Part shown: positions 23,025 through 30,271 of the stretch, piece by piece | Numbering within the stretch: the stretch's first letter is position 1 | Layout of the letters: each line of letters begins with the position of its first letter | Origin: CAYSWK01 sp964434735 | Lineage (GTDB): Archaea; Micrarchaeota; Micrarchaeia; Anstonellales; Bilamarchaeaceae | NCBI GenBank assembly: GCA_964434735.1 | Contig: CAYSWK010000010.1 | Coordinates: 1 to 34,788, forward strand | DNA length: 34,788 bases | Direction of reading: 5' to 3' | Notes under the pieces: model-generated | The model's database searches: none | Told to the model about the DNA's origin: nothing | What the model saw: the letters and a program-made list of their open reading frames with translations, nothing else | Position numbers and translations under genes: made by a program

Positions 23025-23809
23025 GTTGTACGAATATGAAAAAATCCCCAAGTGCAGCGAAAAAGGAAAAAATAAGCACGGGAATTTCTGGGCTCGATAA
23101 ACTTCTTGATGGGGGGATACCGCCTCAATCAGTAGTCCTTGTATCGGGATCTGCAGGTTGTGGGAAAACGATTCTTTCGCTCCAATATTTAATTGATGGT
23201 GCAAGCAAAGGAGAAACTGGACTCTATCTTACGTTTGAAGAACGTGCTGAAAAAATAATTGACCAGGCAAACCAGTTCGGCTGGGATATTGAAGGTTTTG
23301 GAAAAAAAGGAACACTTAAAATAGTACAATTTGAAGAAGTCGGAATTATTGATATTTTACAAGGGATAAAACAGCATATTGACAAACACAAACCGAAAAG
23401 GCTTGTAATTGATTCTATTACATTCTTAACATTGGCGAGCCAAGCAATAAAAACACCCTTTAATCTGCAGAAAACAAGCGTGGCTGAACTTTATGAGGAG
23501 ATGGAAGGCTCCAAAAACCAACAAAATGAAGGGATGATACTGCGAAAACTTATGACTGATTTCGTAAAAATACTCCAAGAAAGAGGAGTAACTACTATTG
23601 CAACTTCCGAAGTTCCTAAGGATAGCGTATGGTATTCGCGGGATACGTATACGGAATTTGCATGTGATGGGATCATACATCTTAAGTCTACCTCAATTGG
23701 GGGAGACGTTCAAAGAACAATAGAAGTCGTAAAGATGAGGAATACGAAGATGAGGGGCGGGATAAATACCTTTGATTTTACTCCTAAAGGAATTGTTATA
23801 GGTCGATAA
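23021..23809 (+). CDS. KaiC-like RecA-superfamily ATPase
   Basis: A 262-residue single KaiC domain. KISTGISGLDKLLDGGIP leads to an intact Walker A GSAGCGKT (43-50); the Walker B is RLVIDSIT near residue 130. TFEERAEKII and the C-terminal EVVKMRNTKMRGG are typical of the GvpD/KaiC-like archaeal ATPases. Unlike the copy at 10624, catalytic residues are present. The start may be GTG 23021 (GTGA overlap with aguA) or ATG 23036; the sequence does not decide. It ends the agu cluster and faces the minus-strand KaiC-V4R-UbiA operon, overlapping the UbiA-like gene by 14 nt. Confidence 0.85.
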   Translation: MSCTNMKKSPSAAKKEKISTGISGLDKLLDGGIPPQSVVLVSGSAGCGKTILSLQYLIDGASKGETGLYLTFEERAEKIIDQANQFGWDIEGFGKKGTLKIVQFEEVGIIDILQGIKQHIDKHKPKRLVIDSITFLTLASQAIKTPFNLQKTSVAELYEEMEGSKNQQNEGMILRKLMTDFVKILQERGVTTIATSEVPKDSVWYSRDTYTEFACDGIIHLKSTSIGGDVQRTIEVVKMRNTKMRGGINTFDFTPKGIVIGR

Positions 23810-24656
23810 AAAACTGAAGCAAGATAAGGAACAAACTTGCCATCAAAGGAGTCGCATCCGCGACAACCATGCAAAGAAATTTCATATTTAGTTTATAGGC
23901 ATACCCTAACAAGTAAATGAGAGTATAACAAAAAGTGAAAAACGCAAGCAAAACAAATGAAAGAGGAAGCATGTTAAAAAAGGTCAAAAAACCCATCAAA
24001 AAAAGCGGAATACTATTTATGAGATGGAAAAGAGAAAGTATTTTTTTCTTGCCAACAACAATCGGAATTGTCCGTATTCCCTGGTCCTTATCGCCTTCAA
24101 TGTCCCTTAAATCAAAAAAACTTGAGATAAGGAACCAGCTTGAAAAGAAAAGAAAAAGAACAGCTGAAATTTCAACTAAAGAACCTACCTCAAAATAAAC
24201 AAATGAAATCAGTCCAAGGAATGCATAGATCAATCCGACGCCCACATTTTTCCACACAAAATGGTCCTTAAAACGTTTCCCAAGGAAGGGAATTGGATAA
24301 CTGTAATAATACCCGACCAATGCTGCAAGTACGGCAACGACCCCCGTTGGAATTGAATGGTTAAATGAAAGAAAAAATGCTAAGAGAGTCCCAAGAAGAG
24401 AAATCAAAGAAAGAGTTTTACCGTATTTTTTCACAAATGAGGTCCGCTGAGGCAAGTTCACTGCATCTGCTTTTTGATCAACTTGACGGTTTATTGCATA
24501 AATCATAAAGGTAAGCAAAACAGTTATCACTAAGGGAGAAAAATCGGCAAACGGAATATGGTATAATGAATAAACGGTGAGTGGCAAGCCTAAAGAAACA
24601 AAAGCAACGTAAAAATCCGCATTGACGAACGATTCGAAAAAATTCTTAATTCCCAC
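23796..24656 (-). CDS. UbiA-like prenyltransferase (second, divergent copy)
   Basis: A 286-residue membrane protein with about nine hydrophobic helices. The first Asp-rich motif is NRQVDQKAD (NxxxDxxxD form) and the second is DLRDIEGDKDQGIRTIP (DxxxDxxGD), so the catalytic residues for Mg-prenyl diphosphate are present. The sequence is far from the DGGGP-synthase-like copy at 18719; its acceptor is unknown (quinone, chlorin, lipid or other aromatic). It overlaps the preceding V4R gene by 11 nt, so it is translated from the same operon, which links its product to a V4R ligand-binding protein and a KaiC-like ATPase. Confidence 0.8.
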   Translation of the reverse strand: MGIKNFFESFVNADFYVAFVSLGLPLTVYSLYHIPFADFSPLVITVLLTFMIYAINRQVDQKADAVNLPQRTSFVKKYGKTLSLISLLGTLLAFFLSFNHSIPTGVVAVLAALVGYYYSYPIPFLGKRFKDHFVWKNVGVGLIYAFLGLISFVYFEVGSLVEISAVLFLFFSSWFLISSFFDLRDIEGDKDQGIRTIPIVVGKKKILSLFHLINSIPLFLMGFLTFFNMLPLSFVLLAFFTFCYTLIYLLGYAYKLNMKFLCMVVADATPLMASLFLILLQFFIDL

Positions 24657-25764
24657 TGAGAATTACCTCCAAATGCCCACTTGCTGTGCTTGATTTAACC
24701 GTATCAAGCCTAATTTTTCGCCCCACTTTCGAAGATAGAAAACCTGAAAATGCGCCTTGAAGGAGAAGGAATTTGCTTTTCTTTGCAAGCGAGGTCCAGG
24801 GGAAGTTTCTTACAACGGCCTTAAACTCACTACCCGTTGGATACAATTCAATTTCCCCAAAACCGCAAGCCATCAAAAAACCTATGAAGAATTCAGGGGT
24901 TTTAACCTTTCCAAACTGATAAAAATAATCGAAAGCCGCATCGAATACCAACGAACCTGCATGGATTTTCATAAGCTCTTCTTCAAGGAAATACAATGAG
25001 CTTGATTCATTAAGCACCAGGCGTTCCTTACCAAAACGAAAAAACCCGCCACCATACGTGATAGTCCCCAATTCCATAAACCTTCGCAAAGAATAGTCTG
25101 TTTTGGAAAAGTGAGGCGCGTTAAGTGAATAAAATCCAAGCTCAAAATCAAGCGAAGAATCTTTCTTTACGATACATGAAACGTTCTTAAGACGTTCACG
25201 CGGTGAACAGATAAAAATGCATTTTTTATCATGCCTTCCTTCGCATTCGGGATGAACGCCTTCCATAGTAAGATCTTGGTGTTGATATGCCCAGCACCCT
25301 ACCCATGCACCAAGGAATAATTGGCCTTGTCCGCTTTTCTTGCAAACCACCATATTTTTCCCTTCAAAGGAAATTGAATCGTTTGCAAGATCCGGTTTTC
25401 CAGTAAACTTTTCGGAGTATTCGGCTTCGATCATTTTAGTAAATGAATTCATAAACCCAAGAAAATCTTTTTCGCTAGTTCCTTTCCTCAGTGGGAACAT
25501 CGTGCCCTTAGCGTACCTATACCCCCACCGTTTCCCTGCCTTATAGATGGCGTCCCTACCGCGTTTACCATATTTCTTTGAAACCGTACTCTCGATCTGG
25601 GCAAGAACCGTTTCAGGAAACAGCATTTCACGCAAAAACGCTTGCTTATCCTGCTCATTAAATTGCTGAAGGATGCAACCGGGCTTATCAATGACTTCGT
25701 TATTTGGAAGAAGAATATTTTTAACAAACCAATCCTTAATTTTTTTTATTACCATTATTTTCAC
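24646..25764 (-). CDS. V4R-domain protein, probably with two V4R-like halves
   Basis: A 372-residue soluble protein. The first half ends in a clear V4R (4-vinyl reductase) signature: LFLGAWVGCWAYQ followed by HPECEGRHDKKCIFICSPRE, with the paired Cys of the family. The second half has a similar outline (FDAAFDYFYQFG, LLLQGAFSGFLSSKVGRKIRL) but lacks the Cys residues, so it looks like a degenerate second copy. V4R domains bind hydrophobic or aromatic ligands and occur in sensors and in bacteriochlorophyll-related proteins. The start is GTG 25764 (GTGA overlap with the upstream KaiC-like gene) or ATG 25755. It overlaps the UbiA-like gene downstream by 11 nt. Confidence 0.7.
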   Translation of the reverse strand: MKIMVIKKIKDWFVKNILLPNNEVIDKPGCILQQFNEQDKQAFLREMLFPETVLAQIESTVSKKYGKRGRDAIYKAGKRWGYRYAKGTMFPLRKGTSEKDFLGFMNSFTKMIEAEYSEKFTGKPDLANDSISFEGKNMVVCKKSGQGQLFLGAWVGCWAYQHQDLTMEGVHPECEGRHDKKCIFICSPRERLKNVSCIVKKDSSLDFELGFYSLNAPHFSKTDYSLRRFMELGTITYGGGFFRFGKERLVLNESSSLYFLEEELMKIHAGSLVFDAAFDYFYQFGKVKTPEFFIGFLMACGFGEIELYPTGSEFKAVVRNFPWTSLAKKSKFLLLQGAFSGFLSSKVGRKIRLDTVKSSTASGHLEVILSGN

Positions 25765-26612
25765 TTCCCAAAAAGGCTTGTTTCCTTCTGCACGTGAATG
25801 CCATCATTTTCAAGAGTGAACATCCGTACGTTCTCAGCATGGCGGATGTGCCTCATTTTTATAATTTCAAGGGCCCGGTATTTTCCAAAATCCTTGCGTA
25901 AGTGATAGAGGTGGATAAGACCATCCGTAAGAAAACTTAAATGGTTTTTGTCCTCATCAGTGAGGGATACGCCTGCTTCATCCGTAACAAGGCACGTGCA
26001 TTGCCAGGATTTTAAAACATCGATCAATGAAAGGACACCTTCGGTCATAGTATATTCGGAACTGAAAAAAGCGGAATAAGCGGAAAGAGAATCAAGCACA
26101 ACGCGTTTTGCTTTTATTGAGTCCACAAGGTCGCGAATTGTTCCCCCGCCTTCTTTTATCATTGCTTCTATTTCGTGGGGACTGTAACGAATGAATGCAA
26201 ACTTTCCTTGTTTCTCAAGCTCAGCGAAATCCCAGCCAAACTTTTCCCCCGTTTCAAAAATAGATTGTTTGGATTCTTCAAAACTTATGAAAACGCCTGG
26301 TTCGCCAAACTGAGTAATTCCATTGTAAAGAAACTGAAGTGTAAAAATGGTTTTTGCGGCGCCGCTTCCGCCGCGCACAAGGATGACTGCACCTTGCTCG
26401 AATCCTCCTTCAACGAGGGAATCAAAACCGGGAATTCCGGTTGAAACTTTTGAACTATTATTTGACGAAGAAGAGTTCTGTTTTTTCTTTGACGTGCCCA
26501 TCAAGGCTTCATCACTTAAAGGAAGAGGTGTAGAAGAAGCTTGGCGCTTAACCGAGGCTGATTTTTTTTGTATGACTTTCTTTTTGGAACTACTCCTCTT
26601 CTTCATAGGCAT
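25761..26612 (-). CDS. KaiC-like ATPase with a Ser/Lys-rich N-terminal tail
   Basis: A 283-residue protein. The first 55 residues are low-complexity Ser/Lys/Asn (for example QNSSSSNNSSK) and probably disordered. The KaiC domain begins KVSTGIPGFDSLVEGGF; the P-loop is GGSGAAKT (81-88), where Ala replaces the usual Gly before Lys but Lys-Thr is kept. Walker B RVVLDSLSAY and the C-terminal EIIKMRHIRHAENVRMF follow. It is first in the KaiC / V4R / UbiA operon, overlapping V4R by 4 nt. A second ATG at 26606 is possible. Likely an ATP-dependent regulatory protein working with the V4R partner. Confidence 0.8.
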   Translation of the reverse strand: MPMKKRSSSKKKVIQKKSASVKRQASSTPLPLSDEALMGTSKKKQNSSSSNNSSKVSTGIPGFDSLVEGGFEQGAVILVRGGSGAAKTIFTLQFLYNGITQFGEPGVFISFEESKQSIFETGEKFGWDFAELEKQGKFAFIRYSPHEIEAMIKEGGGTIRDLVDSIKAKRVVLDSLSAYSAFFSSEYTMTEGVLSLIDVLKSWQCTCLVTDEAGVSLTDEDKNHLSFLTDGLIHLYHLRKDFGKYRALEIIKMRHIRHAENVRMFTLENDGIHVQKETSLFGK

Positions 26613-26685
26613 GACCTATGTTCGATTATAAGTATTTTAATGCTATGGTTGCCAAAAGACAAAAAACAAAACAAAAATAAGAAAA

Positions 26686-28191
26686 TTAAAGAAACGCTTC
26701 AACTCCATCTTCCTGACGTTTCATTTTTGCCTCGAAATCCTTTGCTTGATCAACTAACGGTTTTGAGCGCTCTTTTCGAATGCTTTTTCGGTTGCGCACA
26801 CTTACAAAAATAGGATAATTGACCGCTTCACCAACTATGATACATTCACCCGTGCGAAGAGAGGTGATGGTTTTTGCAACGCGCGCATCGATTCCTTCGC
26901 TTGAGGATTGGATGTGGTCAAGGTCATTGGGGTTGGTGACACGAAGAATGATGTGCGTATTGCACTGGGAAAGCGCGGTGGTTGAAAGATTGACGGGCCT
27001 TTGGGAAATGAGGCATAAGGATGCGCCAAATTTTCTTCCTTCACGTGCAATGGTTTCAATAATTGAACGTGCAATTGCCTCGTGTTCCTCCGCACGTTCG
27101 CGCGCAAAATTGTGTGCTTCCTCAATTACTAAAAGGAAAGGCGGAATTTTCTGCTTTTTTCGCAAATTGTAAAGACGTTGGGCCAAAAGGGCAACAATCA
27201 TCTGCTTTCGACGTATGGAATCAAGGGTTGAAAAATCAAGAACCCACAATGCCCCCGGTTTAAGTTCTGAAAAACGTGGATTTAATTTTGATGTTGAAAG
27301 AAAGCGGTAGCGGCGCAATTCATTGATGGAACGCAAGAGGGTCTTTTTCGTATCATCCTTTGCAAGCGTTGAAACATTGATTGCCTCGACTAATTCTTTG
27401 AAACCAAACGATTTTCGTTTCTCCTCTTTTTTAAGACGTATAAATGCATCACTAAGAAGTGCTTTTTGTGGACCTGAGAGATAGGGAAGGAAAACTTCAA
27501 GCTGCTCAGGAGAAACCATCTGCAAAGGGACGCACAATTTTGAACCGTCAAAAACGGTGCAGTGTTTTTTGAAAAGAGGGTCTTCGGCAAAACCAACGTA
27601 TTCCCCATGAATGTCTACTACGATAACGGCAACCCTGCCTTCTTCAGGAGTACGGGACATGAGCTCTTCCATAAGGACGCTACAAAGGTGGCTTTTACCG
27701 GCACCGCTCATTGCAAGAATGGCCATATGCTTTTGAAGTGCGCGTGTCAGGTCAAGGCGCGCTTCAACATCATGGTGCTGGATGGAGCCGATATGCAAAC
27801 CCTGGTTTGAAAAACCAAGGAATGAACCTAAAAGAGAAGAATCTGCTAAAACAACCGAATCGCCGGGCGCAGGGGGCGAAAAAGTGCGCGCAAAACGATT
27901 TGAATAAGTATACGTGCCAAGAATTCGTACCTGTGCTACAAGGTATTCCCATTCTGCCGTTGGAAAATGGTCTGAAATACGCGTATCTTTTGAATATGCA
28001 ACGATGGTATCAGGGCGCTCAAAATACCTATTAAGGCGCATGATTTCACTCACCATGCCCATAAGTATGCCGCTTAGAGTTTTTACTTGAACAAAATGGC
28101 CCTTTTTTACGTCAACCTTTGGATCGATTGCAAATGAGAATTCGGTTGTTGACGGGCCTTCGGGGCTTGAGATGATGATTCCAAGATGCAT
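26686..28191 (-). CDS. herA: HerA-type DNA translocase/helicase
   Basis: A 501-residue hexameric FtsK/HerA-family ATPase. In archaea HerA works with the nuclease NurA and Mre11-Rad50 in end resection. The N-terminal HAS beta-barrel covers about residues 1-125, Walker A is AMSGAGKSH (160-168), VVDIHGEY follows, Walker B is LLVIEEAHNF, the sensor is LISQRP, and the C-terminal region has the DLDHIQSSSEG segment. All catalytic motifs are present. No nurA, mre11 or rad50 gene is adjacent, which is unusual. ATTAAAAG on the minus strand (28213-28220) is about 25 nt before the ATG, so the mRNA should be leaderless. Confidence 0.93.
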   Translation of the reverse strand: MHLGIIISSPEGPSTTEFSFAIDPKVDVKKGHFVQVKTLSGILMGMVSEIMRLNRYFERPDTIVAYSKDTRISDHFPTAEWEYLVAQVRILGTYTYSNRFARTFSPPAPGDSVVLADSSLLGSFLGFSNQGLHIGSIQHHDVEARLDLTRALQKHMAILAMSGAGKSHLCSVLMEELMSRTPEEGRVAVIVVDIHGEYVGFAEDPLFKKHCTVFDGSKLCVPLQMVSPEQLEVFLPYLSGPQKALLSDAFIRLKKEEKRKSFGFKELVEAINVSTLAKDDTKKTLLRSINELRRYRFLSTSKLNPRFSELKPGALWVLDFSTLDSIRRKQMIVALLAQRLYNLRKKQKIPPFLLVIEEAHNFARERAEEHEAIARSIIETIAREGRKFGASLCLISQRPVNLSTTALSQCNTHIILRVTNPNDLDHIQSSSEGIDARVAKTITSLRTGECIIVGEAVNYPIFVSVRNRKSIRKERSKPLVDQAKDFEAKMKRQEDGVEAFL

Positions 28192-28212
28192 AGTAACGTA
28201 TCAGGGTCAAAA

Positions 28213-28252
28213 CTTTTAATGGCAAGACCTGCAAATTGGCAGCTATTAAAAG
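28213..28252. promoter_or_regulatory. Back-to-back promoters of herA and the DUF599-like gene
   Basis: Two mirror-image AT-rich boxes, CTTTTAAT (28213-28220) and ATTAAAAG (28245-28252), each lie about 25 nt before the start codon of its own gene (28191 minus, 28273 plus). The gap between them contains GCAAATTGGC. Both transcripts are predicted to be leaderless. Confidence 0.55.
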
Positions 28253-28272
28253 GTTACTACTGAAACAAAAAT

Positions 28273-28899
28273 ATGCAGTCATTATATTCAATAGATGCGC
28301 TTGCGTATTTTGTTTTTGTAATATCAATAGCAATCTCGTTGTATCTTCGTAAACGCGCACTTTCAAATCCAGAGCATGCAAAAACAATACGGTCCGAGTA
28401 CCGTCATGCGTGGATCAAGAATATTGTTTCCGGACGAAAGAAAGTCGATGTTCCAAGCATCATACGAAACCATTTGACTATAACGGTTGGGCTCATATCC
28501 GGAATAATAATTGCTATGGGACTTGCACTCAATGCAGGAGGAATCGTAAACGGAAGTGCGATAGGCGATATTCGAATCCTCTCAATAGTGGTGCTTTTAT
28601 TCTATTCGCTTTTCACGCTTATTCTTGAGGCACGAACCCTCTTGTACATTCCCATCATAGTTGATACGGCCGAACACATCATCGAAAAATACGAAGGAAA
28701 GAAAAAGGAGAATTACCTAAGTGAACTGCTTGATAGCTCATTTGACTACTTCAGTTCAAGCATACGCGCAATATTGTACGTTGCGTGCCTCATGGTCTGG
28801 TTTTACCACGTTTATTTCTTTGTAGTATCGGTGTTATTCATAACCTTCCTTCTATACCGGGAAGATTTTGGAACGCATGGAAGGATAACGCTTGTTTAG
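28273..28899 (+). CDS. DUF599-like membrane protein
   Basis: A 208-residue protein with about four hydrophobic helices (near 8-25, 68-88, 100-122, 160-198). The motif order YRHAWIKNIV ... PSIIRNHLTITVGLISGIIIAMG resembles DUF599 proteins, where an Arg-x-x-Trp is followed by an Arg-Asn before the second helix. Function is unknown. The family match is from memory of its pattern and is moderate. The start follows a TATA-like box by 25 nt. It converges with the endonuclease-like gene, 10 nt apart. Confidence 0.65.
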   Translation: MQSLYSIDALAYFVFVISIAISLYLRKRALSNPEHAKTIRSEYRHAWIKNIVSGRKKVDVPSIIRNHLTITVGLISGIIIAMGLALNAGGIVNGSAIGDIRILSIVVLLFYSLFTLILEARTLLYIPIIVDTAEHIIEKYEGKKKENYLSELLDSSFDYFSSSIRAILYVACLMVWFYHVYFFVVSVLFITFLLYREDFGTHGRITLV

Positions 28900-28909
28900 A
28901 GTTTATCAA

Positions 28910-29395
28910 CTAATCAAACGTTGTCTGGGAAATTTTCCAAAATAAAGGTTTTTTATCGACAAAAAAAGTAATTACTGCCGTTTTCCTTAAGCGTCTTGAG
29001 ATGTCAAGAAATTGCTGTATATCGCATTCTTTTGGGTTTTCAACAAGAAACATGAGCGTATCTGTACGGTCTTCATCAGGACGGTAACCCTTTCTACCAA
29101 CACGAAGAAGAAAATGTGCATCAGACTTTTCTTGAGAATCAAGGGAAAGACGAACAGGATACCCATGATCGCGAAGGTGACGGGCAAGAGAGTATGCGTG
29201 CATGCCTAATGGGTCTTTTTCAAGAAGAGTCTCCAATTTTTTTAAATCATACGTGGCCGAATTTTTTTTAACCATGTAAAGCAAATCAATAGGATGAACT
29301 TTAAGGGTCTTTTCGGTTGATTCGAATGCAAAACAAAAGCGCCTCAGTTTTTGAAACAGCGCTTCATCATAGGGAATTTCAAGGGGTTGGATCAT
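28910..29395 (-). CDS. tRNA-splicing endonuclease-like protein lacking catalytic Tyr and His
   Basis: A 161-residue protein that can be aligned along its length with archaeal EndA: LKVHPIDLLYMVKK (N-terminal domain), YSLARHLRDHGYPVRL (matching the YxVYxDLRxRGYxV region), then AHFLLRVGRKG, TLMFLVEN and LDISRRLRKTAVITFFVD, ending FWKIS. EndA cuts introns at bulge-helix-bulge motifs with Tyr, His and Lys. Here Lys138 is kept in RRLRKTA, but the Tyr position is Arg98 and the His position about Thr113. It is therefore probably the structural subunit of a heteromeric enzyme, needing a catalytic partner elsewhere. It overlaps the PH-domain gene by 4 nt. The family call is from remembered alignment, not a search. 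Confidence 0.6.
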   Translation of the reverse strand: MIQPLEIPYDEALFQKLRRFCFAFESTEKTLKVHPIDLLYMVKKNSATYDLKKLETLLEKDPLGMHAYSLARHLRDHGYPVRLSLDSQEKSDAHFLLRVGRKGYRPDEDRTDTLMFLVENPKECDIQQFLDISRRLRKTAVITFFVDKKPLFWKISQTTFD

Positions 29396-29829
29396 TGAGA
29401 TGCACCTTTTGATTCGAGTGCCGATTTAAGCAGCTCAGTATCGGAAACAGCATAAACACCCAAATCAAACTCAATTCCAGGGCCAACAATGTCAATGCCT
29501 ACTGATGCAGTGCCCATAAAGCGCTGGATGAGGCTCCTTCGAACATGGATGCCCGTAACTTTTGAGAAGGGAATAGAATCGGCAACGGAGGTAAAAATGC
29601 CTTTTTTGATAACGAATGAATTTTCAGTGATTTCAACGGAGCGAAATGAACGGGTGATTTGATAATAGATCATTCCGATGATTGAAAGAATCCAAACGGC
29701 TGCAATTGCAATGAGTAAGGAGTCTTTAAAAAAATCGGAAGCAAGGAACAAAAGAACGGTCACGGCAAACGCATAAAGAAGCGTTTTTGCCTGCTGAATG
29801 CGAATGGCTGGATGAATGATTGCATGCAT
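29392..29829 (-). CDS. Membrane-anchored bacterial PH-like (bPH2/YdbT type) protein
   Basis: A 145-residue protein with a short N-terminus, two membrane helices (about 17-35 and 38-57), then a PH-like beta domain: VEITENSFVIKKGIFTSVADSIPFSKVTGIHVRRS and LIQRFMGTASVGIDIVG. The IPFSKVTGIHVRRSLIQRFMG run is typical of YdbS/YdbT family proteins. Function is unknown. ATG 29829 was chosen because TTTAAAT lies about 26 nt upstream on its strand. It overlaps the endonuclease-like gene (ATGA), so they are co-translated although their roles are not obviously linked. Confidence 0.75.
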   Translation of the reverse strand: MHAIIHPAIRIQQAKTLLYAFAVTVLLFLASDFFKDSLLIAIAAVWILSIIGMIYYQITRSFRSVEITENSFVIKKGIFTSVADSIPFSKVTGIHVRRSLIQRFMGTASVGIDIVGPGIEFDLGVYAVSDTELLKSALESKGASQ

Positions 29830-29830
29830 G

Positions 29831-29858
29831 ACTAAAAATGTGCGCATTCATGATTTAA
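29831..29858. promoter_or_regulatory. Interleaved divergent promoters of the PH-domain gene and rnhA
   Basis: The start codons are 31 nt apart. CTAAAAAT (29832-29839) is about 26 nt before rnhA ATG 29861, and ATTTAAAC (29852-29859) is about 26 nt before the PH-gene ATG 29829 on the other strand. Each TATA box therefore sits at the other gene's start region, so the two transcriptions probably exclude each other. Confidence 0.5.
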
Positions 29859-29860
29859 AC

Positions 29861-30271
29861 ATGCTTGTTGCGTACACGGATGGCTGTTGTTTAGGAAACC
29901 CGGGGGATATGGGGATCGGGGTCGCTATTTACAAGGAAAACGCATGTATTGAAAAATACGCAAAATACCTTGGAAAAGGGACAAACAACATCGCAGAGTA
30001 TACGGCAGTCATCCATGCACTTACCTTGGCAAAACAGTGTGGCGAAAATCACGTGCTTATTAGAAGCGACTCTCTTCTTATGGTAAAACAAATGAAGGGA
30101 GAGTACAAAATAAAGGAACCCCACCTTATGGAATTGCGCAGGAAAATAATTGAAACGATGCACGGAATGAGGGTTGAGTTTGAACACGTGCCACGTGAGA
30201 AAAATACGGTTGCTGACCTTTTAAGCAAACAAGCAGCACAGGAAAAATGTGATATTCATGAACATATATGA
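29861..30271 (+). CDS. rnhA: Ribonuclease HI
   Basis: A 136-residue type 1 RNase H that cuts RNA in RNA-DNA hybrids. The catalytic acidic residues are D7 (AYTDGCCLGNPG), E46 (NNIAEYTAV), D70 (LIRSDSLLMVKQ) and D119 (KNTVADLLSKQ). It lacks the basic protrusion of E. coli RNase HI, as in the archaeal and short bacterial forms. Start chosen at ATG 29861: it is directly before the core, and the TATA spacing fits; the longer frame adds 15 residues. It overlaps the methyltransferase start by 14 nt. Confidence 0.9.
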   Translation: MLVAYTDGCCLGNPGDMGIGVAIYKENACIEKYAKYLGKGTNNIAEYTAVIHALTLAKQCGENHVLIRSDSLLMVKQMKGEYKIKEPHLMELRRKIIETMHGMRVEFEHVPREKNTVADLLSKQAAQEKCDIHEHI

